Source: Chlamydoabsidia padenii
Taxonomy: Eukaryota; Mucoromycota; Mucoromycetes; Mucorales; Cunninghamellaceae
Assembly: GCA_025330725.1 (NCBI GenBank)
Contig: JAIWND010000015.1
Coordinates: forward strand, 248,001 to 312,000
Direction: 5' to 3'
Length of the DNA: 64,000 nt
Part shown: positions 47,252 to 61,853 of the stretch, in pieces
Layout: each line of letters opens with the position of its first letter
Position numbering within the stretch: the stretch's first letter is position 1
Position numbers and translations under genes: made by a program
The notes under the pieces: model-generated
What the model was told of the DNA's origin: nothing
The model's database searches: none
The model's input: the letters and a program-made list of their open reading frames with translations, nothing else

Positions 47252-48147
47252 GAATAGCTGATATTTTATTGAATAAAGATGCTCTTTTTTTTTATAATTG
47301 TCTCTTTTAAACATAACAATGTGGCTAAATAACTGGGATAAAGGTATATAAACTCATGAATACAAAGTATTTAGAATAGATTATATATAATATATAAACT
47401 TGATGGATCGAATGTAAAGACGCTCCACCATGCCCTTCTTCACCTGTATTAAATGACTTTGACGGTCAGGTTATTATAGTGGGGCGTCAAAAAGTAAAAC
47501 ACTCTACCTGAAACTGTAGCACAGATGTACTCTTTTTTTTTTTTTTTATCTTCTTCTGTCATATGTGTTTATGAGAGCCTTGTGATGACTTGATCGTTTT
47601 ACTAGACGCCTTAACCTACTTCTCGGGATTTCAATTATTGGTATGCCGAATGTTGTAATTGAAATGCCGCTTTTTTGTCTTTATGCAAGTTGGGAACCAT
47701 CAGAGTCTTTTTCCCTGGGTTGGACTATATATAGAATGCTTCAATGGAACATTTATATGAGGCTTCAACAAAAGGACATTGTATCATCTAGTTAAACTAT
47801 TTCTTACACATGATTGGTTCTCTAGCATGAATCCTCCAAAAGTGGATCCTGAGGGGGATTGATTTAACCAAAAGAGTACACGGGTAATAAGTCTGTGCAC
47901 TTTTTTTACTTTACAAATATATAGAGACGTGGGTATAAAAGTGTGTGAGTGTATGACCAAGTAGGAGACCTAGAAATAAAGTTCATTGATTCATATGTTA
48001 ACAAAGATAAAATTTTATTTAAGACCTAAAAAAGAGATTTACTAAAACTATTGGGGGGGTATGTTCATAAAGATAACAAGGAGGGGTAAATAAACACTAC
48101 AAACTAATTAACCTAGACCACCATTAATATAGCACATCAAAGAGACA
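47252..48147. other. Convergent intergenic, no gene
   Basis: Nearly 900 bp between the 3' ends of the WW gene (plus) and OPI1 (minus). No gene is supported. It contains an inverted pair of the recurring element at 47624-47670 and homopolymers. Confidence 0.45.
47624..47670. promoter_or_regulatory. Near-perfect inverted pair of the recurring element
   Basis: CGGGATTTCAATTA (47624-47637) and TAATTGAAATGCCG (47656-47669) form 14-base arms with one mismatch around an 18-base spacer. It sits in a convergent gap with no start on either side. Could be a dimer binding site or a divergent promoter of unannotated transcripts. Confidence 0.45.
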
Positions 48148-49729
48148 TTAGGACTCCATTTGATCTGTTGATTGTTGTGGTGAGATTTGAGAGACAGGAG
48201 CAACACCGACAACACGCAAGCGATCTAACCATACTTCCGCCCTATCGATTGTATCAGAAAAGACGGCCGAAGTGTTTTCCAGCATTTCCACCGCTTCGCC
48301 GCCAAAATTTAAGAGCTTGATGGATGTTTCTTTTACATGATCAGGGACTGGTGTATCAGGTGAAGTGAGATCATCATGAGATTGATGTGCAGATGTGTTA
48401 AGAGTTGCCCATCGACCAGGTAATTGTAAAATAAATGATCGCACGCTTGCCTTGGCATGTGTCGGTAAACCTACACCAGCATATCGACTGACGACTTCAA
48501 CTACTTTGCGTAACGTTGAGACGATTTCCTTTTGGACGGCCGCCAATGTACTTGGTGAAGGTTGTTGATTTGATCGAGATACTGTTTTAGTGTTGGAAGA
48601 TGTTGATGATGTTGCTAAGGACACCAAGAAAGTTCGAAGGATATGCATTTGTTGTTGAATGTGTTGTGTTGCATACTATACATTGATTTGTACAACAAGT
48701 TAAGTTAGAATTTATTACATTAGCTTTTTTTTTTTTCATTACCTGTAGCCAATGTAGACAATATCGTAAACATTTCATAGATTCTTCACTAACCACAGCA
48801 GCAGTTGTTCCAGCAGCAGAGCCAGCATGCATCACTATTTGTTGCCATTTACTCTTGTTTACAGTTGATCGAGGATGATATCGAGTGGCGGGTATAGATT
48901 TGATGTAAGGACGATGTGGTGAAGTGGATCGAGAATGTGGTCGAGATCGGGTCTTTCTAATATCTATCATTATATTAAAAACAAACCTTTTTTTTTAGTA
49001 AGATGTTCCTTTTCCATATAGTCAAGTTTACTTACTATCATCATCCAAACGACTACCAACACGACGACGAAAACCATCAGTACCATCCAAGTCATCTGTT
49101 AAAGTAGTACGAGCTAGAGCATTGACCGCTGCCATAGTATCTTCATCGTAATTTTGTGTTTCACCCTACATATATAATAAAGTTAGTAATATGTTTATTT
49201 TTTCTTTCTTTCCTATATGTATCCATTTATACTTTACATTTGTATAAGATCCTTTTCCTAATTTGTCATAGATAGGTCCCGTAAAAGATTCCACCATATC
49301 TGTACCGTACTTCATAACATTTTGAGCAGTCGATTGTTCATAAACACGCAGCGCTGAGTTGACCAAAGATATGTTGGATACTCTGTTGATAAAAGGTTGC
49401 TGTTGTTGTTGCTGTTGGTCATTAGTTGCTGTTGATTGTTGGTAATCCTCTTCCATGACTGAAGAAGATGTGTCACTGGAAAAAGAGAAGCGGGGTGGTT
49501 CAGAGATACAAGAAGTTGGTGTTGTTAATGGTGAAGTCAATGTTGTAGAAGAAGATACAAATAACGGTGGTAGAGTTATTCCAGTTTTGGGATTGCCGTT
49601 GAGAGTACCAGGGTTTGGGGATAAAGGATCCAGAGGTTCGGTAGCCAGGTTTGCATCCTTTACTTGGTTGCATTCTTCTTGTTGATTAATAAGTTGAGTA
49701 ATAGACATTGGTGAGTAATGTTCAGTCAT
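48148..49729 (-). CDS. OPI1: Opi1-type transcriptional repressor
   Basis: Four exons (49238-49729, 49036-49165, 48743-48963, 48148-48675) give 456 residues. The Opi1 family domain is clear: VNSALRVYEQSTAQNVMKYG near the N-terminal third, then WQQIVMHAGSAAGTTAAVVS, EESMKCLRYCLHWLQ, QMHILRTFLVSLA, EIVSTLRKVVEVVSRYAGVGLP, ASVRSFILQLPGRW and DTIDRAEVWLDRLRVVG. In yeast Opi1 represses phospholipid and inositol genes and is held at the ER through phosphatidic acid. A similar lipid-sensing role here is inference. The N-terminal 100 residues are Ser/Thr/Pro-rich with Q7. It shares a short divergent gap with ZMAT5. Confidence 0.9.
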
Positions 49730-49990
49730 AATGATGTATCAAAGGTTAGGTAAAGAATAAAAGAAGAAGAAGAAAGTTGGGGACTGGAAAGATACCTTTT
49801 TATCGCATGTGATTCTATTTCACATGCCATTTCAGGAGTCAACAAAAAAGTCCGCTCTATTTTTTTTTTTTTTTTTTTTTTTTGGGATATTACACACAGT
49901 GTAAAAACCCTAAGGGATCGTCTGTATTTTGAAAAAATTCAGACACCGAAATCTTCTTCCCTCTCCCCTTTCCCTTTTGTTTTGCTTGTT

Positions 49991-50660
49991 ATGCCAAAAT
50001 GTAACCATTTAAAACACTTGATCTCTTTCTCTTACTAACAAAATACCCTTTCAACTTAAACTAAATAGACTTTTGTGACGTATGTGATTGCTCCTTTCCT
50101 GATAATACAACAAACCGGAAGAAACACAATCAAGGTCAAGTCCACATTAACAACAAGAGGCGACATTACGACTGGTTTAAAGGTAAAAAGATACAGCCAT
50201 ATAAAGAATAAAGAATATTACTAACCAATTCCTTTTAAATAGATCCTAATGACTTTATCACTGAACAGTTAAACAAACCACCTTGTCGACGGTACATGCA
50301 AACAGGTAACTGCGAATATAAACTAGATTGCAGGTATAGTCACATCAAAAGAGATCATAGGACAGGTAGGTCAATGGTAAATACATGTCACTCACATTGA
50401 ATACTGACCCACTCTTTCTACTATACATGTCGGATATAGGTACACCTCTCTTTCCCAAAGAACTAATAGAATGGCTGGATGCAAAGGCGACTGAACAACA
50501 ACAGGTCCACCAAAGCGACAATACACGAATCGATAAATCCAAGAAATCATTCACGTATAAACTACCGATTGGATTGAAAGTTAAAGATTTACCACCATCA
50601 CTCAAACCACCACCTATTGACCAAGATTATGATTGGAATTCTACTGCCACTTGGGGATAA
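49991..50660 (+). CDS. ZMAT5: ZMAT5 / U11-U12 snRNP 20 kDa protein
   Basis: Four exons (49991-50000, 50069-50182, 50243-50365, 50440-50660) give 155 residues, close to the 170 of human ZMAT5. The N-terminus is a U1C-type C2H2 zinc finger (KYFCDVCDCSFPDN, then RKKHNQGQVH). A CCCH finger follows (CRRYMQTGNCEYKLDCRYSH). The C-terminus is the family signature (YKLPIGLKVKDLPPSLKPP, ending in TATWG). ZMAT5 is a specific component of the minor (U12-dependent) spliceosome, so its presence suggests that this fungus retains U12-type splicing. The first exon has only ten coding bases. All introns of this gene look U2-type. Confidence 0.92.
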
Positions 50661-51581
50661 ATCATCCATTTGTCGACTAGCCTAATACTCCCTTATACCC
50701 AATACTACTCTTCATTAATTACTTTTTTTTTTTTTACCTTTGATTAGTTTTAGATCTATTTTATTTTTTATAATAAAAACCATCGACTACTTTAACCATC
50801 TTGTCTTACTTGTTTTTAAAACATAACATTGTGATTTATCTGATAAGATGCATATCATCTATAACCGTCATAAACCTTCTAATAAAACTCATAACTTGGT
50901 CTCATTGTATTTTTTTCCCTTGCTACTTATGTTTTATTAGCTCTAATTTCTATTTACACTTATCAAAAACATTACCTACTTTAAAGTGTCATCCTGCAAT
51001 CAGGGGAACGGTCTGGGCAAACATTTGAAGCGTGCGGGATTTGAAAATGTGGGTCAGATCAATACAAAGAATTAAAACCATTTCAGGTACAGACGTATTC
51101 CAGTTTCAAAATGACCACTTCCAACCAAATTTGTTTAGCTCAAACTCTTGTGCCAGCCAGTCCAAGGTTAAGTTGGGCGTGGATTGATAATTAAGGTCTT
51201 ATCTTCAAAAACCAACAACGAAAAAGAAAAGGCTTTTCAAATCCCGCCATTCAGGCACATACAATGCATCATCCTATTCATGCAAAAACAACTGCCATTG
51301 GCGGAGAGAAGAGAGAAAGAGAGAAAGAGAGAAGAGACGTAACATCCTGAGTTTTTATTATAAAATAGATGATGATAATAGATATAATACACATATAATA
51401 CGAAGGGGGCATTATGCAGTAAGAAGTATATGAGATAAATAGGCAGATGACTAGGTGGATGGGGTATGGGAAGGAATGTAAAACAATACTATGGTTTAAA
51501 ACTAACTAATTGCTACAGAATCAATAAAATAGTTTTTTTCAAAAAAAAAAAAAAAAAGGTGGTGGTGGAGATATTGGTAAT
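50661..51581. other. Convergent intergenic, no gene
   Basis: No gene supported between ZMAT5 (plus) and the ADAM gene (minus). It contains two good copies of the recurring motif in opposite orientation, at 51034-51047 and 51234-51248, and a purine repeat (about 51304-51338). Confidence 0.45.
51234..51248. promoter_or_regulatory. Perfect copy of the recurring element in a convergent gap
   Basis: TTTTCAAATCCCGCC, with the opposite-orientation GCGGGATTTGAAAA at 51034-51047, 200 bp away. Neither flanks a known start. Confidence 0.4.
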
Positions 51582-55529
<3,948 letters not shown>

Positions 55530-56759
55530 ATTCTACAGTAAAACAGAAGAGAATACTAAGTCTTCAGCAACAATCAATAAAAGAGATTGTAAACAAAAAA
55601 ACCATGTATTTCGTTATGAATAATTATAAATGTATAAAGTTGGGGTGAAAAGAAAAAGAGAGAAAAGGAGAATGTCCGCTTTTTTGATTAATGGGGTTTT
55701 TAAACCCATTTTTCAGGGACCGATTCTGGTCCCGTACTGATCACATTAACTATCAATGATAATGCCACCATAGTATTAACCAAGTCAATCACCTTTTTCT
55801 TTTCATCTATTGCTACCTTTGTTTATACAAAACGATTAGGGAGTATTGAATCAAAGTATGTGCTCTTTGAGGGTTTCTCGCGTCGGGGTTTCACAATACC
55901 AATTTTGACTACATCTTTAATCAGCGTTCTTGGCAAATCGTTGATTTGACATTTAGATCAATCATTGCTGAGCAGAACCAAATTTATGGATGACGTGCTC
56001 ATGCGTAAGCTTTTTGCTTTTAATTCGAGTATGTAAAAAGATAGGAGCTTTTGAATGATCAAGTTACCTCATCGAGTGTAAGTCGTCGGGATTTAAAAAT
56101 GAATCCTATCGAGAGTTACAATTTATCATTGGTGTGAAGCTTAGATGACAAAACCATCAAAATCATCATACTGCGTATGAAAATACACATAAAATTACAA
56201 GAATGATGATATTTTATGTAGGGAATTGTACAAGTCTAGTCAAAGCTATTTGAAAAAATGTACTTTACTTGATCCAACAAGGTCAATGCAGCGGGAATTT
56301 AATTCCAGTCACCGAATCAGGCAACCTCGCATTTTGGTCTACAAGGAGGCGACATTTTATTCACAAAGGAAGAGGCGTCTTACAAGCACTATGTGTTTTC
56401 TATGGTAGTCGAACATGAGCTCCTTGTCTTTTTTTGTATCGGGGTTTCAATTTAACAGGATAAAAAGGTACTGGCATCACTATGTAGAAACCCACCAGGG
56501 ACAGTGCGGGTGCCCGACTATAATATCACCTCCCCCTAAATTGATTGGTCGATCCCATGAATAGGCAACACAAATAAACATCCATTTAAAACATGAGGTG
56601 AGTATCCGATTGTATCATTTATTAAAGTCATAATGCAAAATAATTTATATTGTTTATTCAAAAATAAAAAAGTGTAATAATAGGTAAATAGTATATGGGG
56701 ATGGTATTGAGTTAAAAAAGTAAAAGAGGAGAAGGGGAATACTATACTATATGTATATA
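55530..56759. other. Gene-free stretch upstream of ADAM
   Basis: No gene supported over 1.2 kb. It holds recurring-type elements near 55880-55895 (CGTCGGGGTTTCACA), 56096-56110 (TCGGGATTTAAAAAT) and 56439-56454 (TCGGGGTTTCAATTTA), mostly far from any known start. A 60-codon frame at 56226-56408 is unsupported. Confidence 0.45.
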
Positions 56760-57833
56760 TTAGCGAAACCTAGAGGATAGCACTGAGAATTTAACACGAA
56801 TGGATGTAGGGATAAAAGAAGTCCATGTAAATTGCCGAGGTGCGGTGGTGTTACGACGAAGGATTGGATCATGAGCCATAGTCTTTATTAATGCCTTGTT
56901 GGAAGTATCGCCGCCGCTGTCTTTACCTTGATCCAAAAAGCTACCATTATCCAATGACCATGTTTTAATAGTTGTTGTTGCCTGTTGTGTTTTACCCACC
57001 GCCTGACTTTCCAACAAGATTTCATGCATAGCCAGTTCCCAACTTGATTCCTTGCCATTGACCCATTTATTGACATTGATCAGATCGTTCGCCATCGTCT
57101 TGATTTCGAATGCATCATCACGTGAGATTGATTTGACCACGTTATAAGCCAAAGGAATCCATTGTAGGGTTGCTGATGATGATTGAGAAGTGGATGCCGA
57201 TGTTGTGGTTGAAGAAAAAGTCGAAGAGAGAGAGGCTGATGATTTGCGTGTGGTTAAAAAGGAAGGAGGATGCTCCAAACGAATCTTGTTATCTTTGGCG
57301 ATAATTTGTTGCAAGTGCTGAGATAGTCGTGTGTAGAGTCGAGGCACGGTGATACGCATGTTGACAGATCGAGTAGGTTTGTCCTTGATATTGTAACCGC
57401 CAAAGGTAGGTTGAGGAAGAGGTTTTGGTGTTGTTGTTGTCGCTGTTGTAAATGCCTTTTCTATTTCTTCGTCTAATAACTTGATCAACACATTTACCGC
57501 TTGCCACCTTGTTGTGAAGGAGTGGGTATCGCAGTCGACTGATATGTTGCCCAGTAAGGACAAGTGTGGTGGAGTTTGGTGAGCTTGATTAGGTCCACAT
57601 TGGAGGTAGGATTGATCTTGAAACTGTTTCAGTGAGTTGGCGAGTTGAGTTTGTGGTCGAGGTTGTAATCGTAGACTAAATACACGAGTGGCTTCTCGAT
57701 GTTGATGAGGGACCAGTAAATGAGAAGTGCCGTTCAGTTGTAAAGGATCAAGCTTGAATTCGGTAAAACCAAGAGGATTGTCAGGCTTTTTGCGTTGTAT
57801 TGGTGGCAGTGGTTTATTTTCTAAAGTTGACAT
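56760..57833 (-). CDS. Single-exon hypothetical protein (357 aa)
   Basis: A single uninterrupted frame of 357 residues, unusual in this intron-rich window. Segments that look folded: LDPLQLNGTSHLLVPHQHREATRVFSLRLQ, PPHLSLLGNISVDCD, FTTRWQAVNVLIKLLDEEIEKA, NMRITVPRLYTRLSQHLQQIIAKD, and ALQWIPLAYNVV-type with NDLINVNKWVNG. The PHLSLLGNI segment faintly recalls the H-x-S/T strand of 2H phosphoesterases, but a second such motif is not evident. Ser/Thr runs occur in the middle. The true start is the ATG at 57833. I do not recognise the family. Confidence 0.7.
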   Translation of the reverse strand: MSTLENKPLPPIQRKKPDNPLGFTEFKLDPLQLNGTSHLLVPHQHREATRVFSLRLQPRPQTQLANSLKQFQDQSYLQCGPNQAHQTPPHLSLLGNISVDCDTHSFTTRWQAVNVLIKLLDEEIEKAFTTATTTTPKPLPQPTFGGYNIKDKPTRSVNMRITVPRLYTRLSQHLQQIIAKDNKIRLEHPPSFLTTRKSSASLSSTFSSTTTSASTSQSSSATLQWIPLAYNVVKSISRDDAFEIKTMANDLINVNKWVNGKESSWELAMHEILLESQAVGKTQQATTTIKTWSLDNGSFLDQGKDSGGDTSNKALIKTMAHDPILRRNTTAPRQFTWTSFIPTSIRVKFSVLSSRFR

Positions 57834-57882
57834 TATCAAAGATCATAAAAAAAAAGGAAGGGGGAAGAGAAGAGAATACAAG

Positions 57883-57934
<52 letters not shown>
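57883..57934. repeat. T14A38 homopolymer junction
   Basis: Fourteen T followed directly by 38 A, 50-100 bp upstream of the single-exon gene on the minus strand. It can fold back on itself and may be a nucleosome-poor promoter element or assembly-sensitive site. Confidence 0.85.
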
Positions 57935-57938
<4 letters not shown>

Positions 57939-58049
57939 ACTATTTATAAATTGGCTCAATTTTTACACCGTAACACCAGAATATTCAAATCCAGACATCA
58001 AAGCAACAAGGTAAGGGTCCGTCTTATACAGTAAAGAAGTAATAATAGT

Positions 58050-60824
58050 TTATTGAGATAATAGATCACGTAGCATGGGACTAATAGTGGGTATTACAGA
58101 GGTGTTTCCCAAAGAGAGTGATTGTTGTTTTTGTCGCCTGTCGTCCAGTGCATTGACACGTTGCTTGAATTGATAAAACAGAATTTCCGCTCGTTGAAGC
58201 GTTTCTTGAATATCCATTGTTAAGGCCAAGTCGTTGATATACTAGACACAAAAAGCAAATAAATGATAATATTAGGTCATTGATCCAATTTTATAAAGCA
58301 TCTTACCTTTAGTATTTCATCGAATGTCTTTAAATAATCTATTATGAAATCACGATGCTGATAGTAAAAAAGATCAAAAGATAAGTTTGTTATCCAATAA
58401 CAAGTATCTTTTATCTTTTTCTTTTACCTGATCCAAGATAGAGAGAGCCACAAACAGATGGAATTGATTTGACAGATAGTTGGTCCATAGAGTCTCCCAC
58501 AATGATAAAGTGTCGTCCCAATTGAATTCCCTTTTAAACCAAACCAGTAACCATCGGAAGCAAAAGAAGAGATTAAAGCTGTCGGTGCGTTGAAAGTGTT
58601 TATAAAGCTGAGGATCCATGAGTTGCAAGAGTTCATCCATTGTTGATAGTTGTCGATGCATACCAGATTGGTCCATAAGAAAATTACCCTTCTACATGAA
58701 TAGAGATAGATGTAAATAGTTAATGAATAAAATAATAAGGTGTACTACTTACCGTTCGATCCATGAATCCAACAAATGCCCAAAATGCCAAAGATTCGTC
58801 ACCAATAACCGCATACAGAGGAGATAAAAGGTCAGACATCCCTTGCACATACCCCAAATCTGCATCGTATACGTTGTAAGCACAGAGTATCTGCTTCAGT
58901 GTTTCCAAATTGCTGTTCGTTCCAACATTCATCACAGGGTCAGGGTTTGGGTGATCTTCTTTAGAGTAAAACGAGTTTGTTCTGTCAGTTCGATGCACAT
59001 CTTTATCTATTATAGTAATAGTTAATAATCGATCATGGCTATTTCATGCTTACCTATTCTGTGTTTTTGGTCTTGGCAATGTGGGCTGTCTGTTACTTGA
59101 GCATCCCATTTCTGTCCAAGTTCTTTATATAGATCCCTGTATATAAAAAAGAAAAATTGAGTTATTATGTTCATAGAGTAATAATGAGAGTTATTTACTT
59201 GCCTTTTCTCTTTCTTGATGAGTTCACGATCCGCCCTTGTTGAATCCCAAGGGTAGACATTCAATAAAAACAGCCAGGCTTCTTTACGAATAGATGGGTC
59301 CAGACCACCACGGAAAACACTTTCCAGTACATAAGGTTCCCCGACAGACAAGACGCCAGTTTCGTCAAAGAAGGATTGCCATTGATGAGGTGTGATTGGA
59401 CTAGTCCTTGTATGTGTTGGAATGGATGAATCACTTTCGGACTATGAGCATAAACAAAACAAAAAAAAAAAAAGTTGGTAATCATCTTTTTTTTTTTTTT
59501 GTGCCTCTATCTATCGATGACTTACGTTTAGTATTTCAAATACACCAAGTGATGTATCCTCTTCTTCGTCCCACCCACCTTGATGACCCCATAAACCAAC
59601 ATGACGATATCGATGCTCTTGAGATGCATTATGTTCAGATTGTGCTGCCATTCCTGCTGCCCATTTCGCCAAAAAGATCCGCGCAGAGTCGTAATCATCC
59701 ATTGTTCTTCGTACATTGTCGTTGTCTTGAAGTCTTGAAGGTATCAATGCCGAATCTTGTCCATGTTGTATAATAGATGCTGCTGTATTTCTTGAGAATC
59801 TGGTGACCCTTGATAGTTTTTCGAAAAAACCCCATTTCAATTCCTTGAGTGACTAATCATATGATCCATTCAATCAAAAAAGGGAGTTAGTATAAGAATG
59901 TATTTGAAAGAAGTCAACTTACAGCAATCAAAGGATCCATTTGTGTAGTTTCATATACAGGTTGTTTTGATATATTGTTTTCATTTCGAATATAATACAA
60001 TGTGGAGTCATTGACCGATCTAAAATCAGTAAAAGAAGTAAGTTCCATAGTCCCCCCCCCAACCCCCCTTATTTTACCTTTGGATAGGTGCCAATGCACA
60101 GAGTCGCTGCATGAATTCATCGCCACCCCAACGAGTTTGTTGCTTTTCTTCATCATTGCACCATTTACCACCTTGTGTTTTCTTCTGAAACACAGTGCTA
60201 TTACTTTCATCATCATGAAACCAAAAGGGAGAAGAAGAGTGACCATTCCTAAAGTTGAAGATTATGCTGCCATACCATTTTGTGAAGGAAGGAGGTCGCA
60301 CCACTAGAGAATGTATATCTTCAATAGGAATCGATAGTGCATACAAGGAATAGTCTTCATAACCAGAGGAAGGAATCATTACTGTTGATACTATTAAAAT
60401 GAAACATAAAAGTTAGTTTGTTCATAATAGGACTAGTCTAAACTTACCTTGTTCGTTTTCTTCTGGATTGTTGTCTACCTGTACAAATGCTTCCATGTCT
60501 TCAGAGGGAATAAGTACTTCTGGAGTCCAGGCGACAAGTTGTTCGGTTTTTGGAGATGATCGTTCAACAATCGAGATATACCCAGGGATAAAGCTAGAGC
60601 TGTTGGAAGAAGGATGGACATACACTTTGGATTTCGAGAAAAGTAGCTTGACAGGCTTTTCTTGAGTGTAGTTTGAGGAAGAGCTGTCCACCATAATGCT
60701 AGGATCGTTAATAAACTAAAAAGTCAAGTTAGTCTTGGCATAATCATAACACCCATTACCCTTTTTTTCTTTTCTTTTTTTTTTTTCTACTTACCGCAAA
60801 GTCTTCTTTTGATGAGTCTTTCAT
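58050..60824 (-). CDS. GYP7: TBC-domain Rab GTPase-activating protein (TBC1D15/Gyp7 type)
   Basis: A multi-exon gene starting at MKDSSKEDFA. The N-terminal part has the DUF3548-like region of TBC1D15 and Gyp7 (KLLFSKSKVYVHPS..., SLYALSIPIEDIHSLVVRPPS, GSIIFNFRNG..SPFWFHD). The TBC domain starts at VFRGGLDPSIRKEAWLFLL. It shows the catalytic arginine finger (IDKDVHRTDR) and glutamine finger (DLGYVQGMSDLL), followed by FFCFRWLLVWFKREFNWD and LWETLWTNY. The protein should accelerate GTP hydrolysis on Ypt7/Rab7-type GTPases in vacuole and endosome traffic; the target is inferred from family. Two recurring elements lie 115-180 bp upstream. Confidence 0.92.
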
Positions 60825-60938
60825 TTTTATTAAGTATATCAAATAAAAGGTTGGTTAAAAAGATGGGTTGTATAAATTCGAGAAAAGAGAGATAAAAGAA
60901 ATGGTCGTTTTCTCTCTCTCGCCTTTTTGATTCTTTTG

Positions 60939-61000
60939 ATTTCAATTCCCGACAGTTTGCTTGGATTTTGGTTCAGGTAAATTTTGAAATCCCGACATTT
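60939..61000. promoter_or_regulatory. Two recurring elements upstream of GYP7
   Basis: ATTTCAATTCCCGAC (60939-60953) and TTTTGAAATCCCGACATTT (60982-61000), same orientation, 115-176 bp upstream of the ATG at 60824 (minus). The first shares 16 identical bases with 128-143 at the left edge of the window. Confidence 0.45.
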
Positions 61001-61726
61001 AAATGGGGGCAGGATTATTCTTTCATTCATGCACATGTGATGGCCAACTACATTGAATCAGAAATATCAACTAAAAGCAATGGACATGATAATTGCAACA
61101 GTTGCACTATTTACTGATGTATCAATGTTTAAGCTGAGTGTACAGTGTAGGAGAGTATACTCATCCGCAAACGATAAGCGACCGCAACAGAAATGTTGTC
61201 AATGAATAAATCATGAAGTTCACACGAGTCATTTGATTTGTTCTCTGTTTGTATAAAAGATCTTTGTTAAATCTTTTGGAGGATTGTTCCCCCACACAAG
61301 AACAAGAATAATTTCACTGCTTTTTTGGTTGGCCACTGCTTGGGATGAAAATATATCTGATATCCCTCCGTTGAGAGGGACGGATATAGGTGACTCCCGC
61401 TGTCAATGACAAGTCGAAAAAAAGATACATATGACACCTCCACATTATACTTACTGACATTTCATTCTCCGCTTATGGAACGAAAAATCCAACTGGCAAA
61501 CCTACCCGCATGATTTTAAAAAGACATAATTGATTACACTTGATAAATAGTACCATAGACTCATTGATGAGTACAGTCTCATACTATGCAATCGGCACGA
61601 AACAACTATAATCACAGATCACTGGATTATCTGATACGCAGTTACTTTGTATTATGACCAAGTTTGTTAGTATACTTCTCATCTACACGAATTCATTTAG
61701 AAAGATCAATGTTGCACACATTATGG

Positions 61727-61740
61727 TCGGAATTTAAAAA
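61727..61740. promoter_or_regulatory. Recurring upstream element
   Basis: TCGGAATTTAAAAA followed by TATCGG, 114-127 bp upstream of the ATG at 61854. Confidence 0.4.
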
Positions 61741-61853
61741 TATCGGTCTTTCTTTTTTTTTTTTTTTTTCATTCACTTCTTTCCTTTTCATTTTTTTAAA
61801 TATTAATCTCTCACATAAACTAATTTTACTTGAATGAACAGTTGAATCTTGTC

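Larger units (their letters stand above)
60825..61853. other. Divergent intergenic, GYP7 / CigA-like
   Basis: No gene seen in 1 kb. It holds two direct copies of the recurring element near GYP7 (60939-61000) and one near the CigA-like start (61727-61740). A palindrome CCGTTGAGAGGGACGG lies near 61368-61383. Confidence 0.5.

Noticed and set aside
49991..50660. U12-type introns within ZMAT5 or nearby genes
   Set aside because: All introns I reconstructed have GT/GC donors of U2 type and CTAAC-like branch points.
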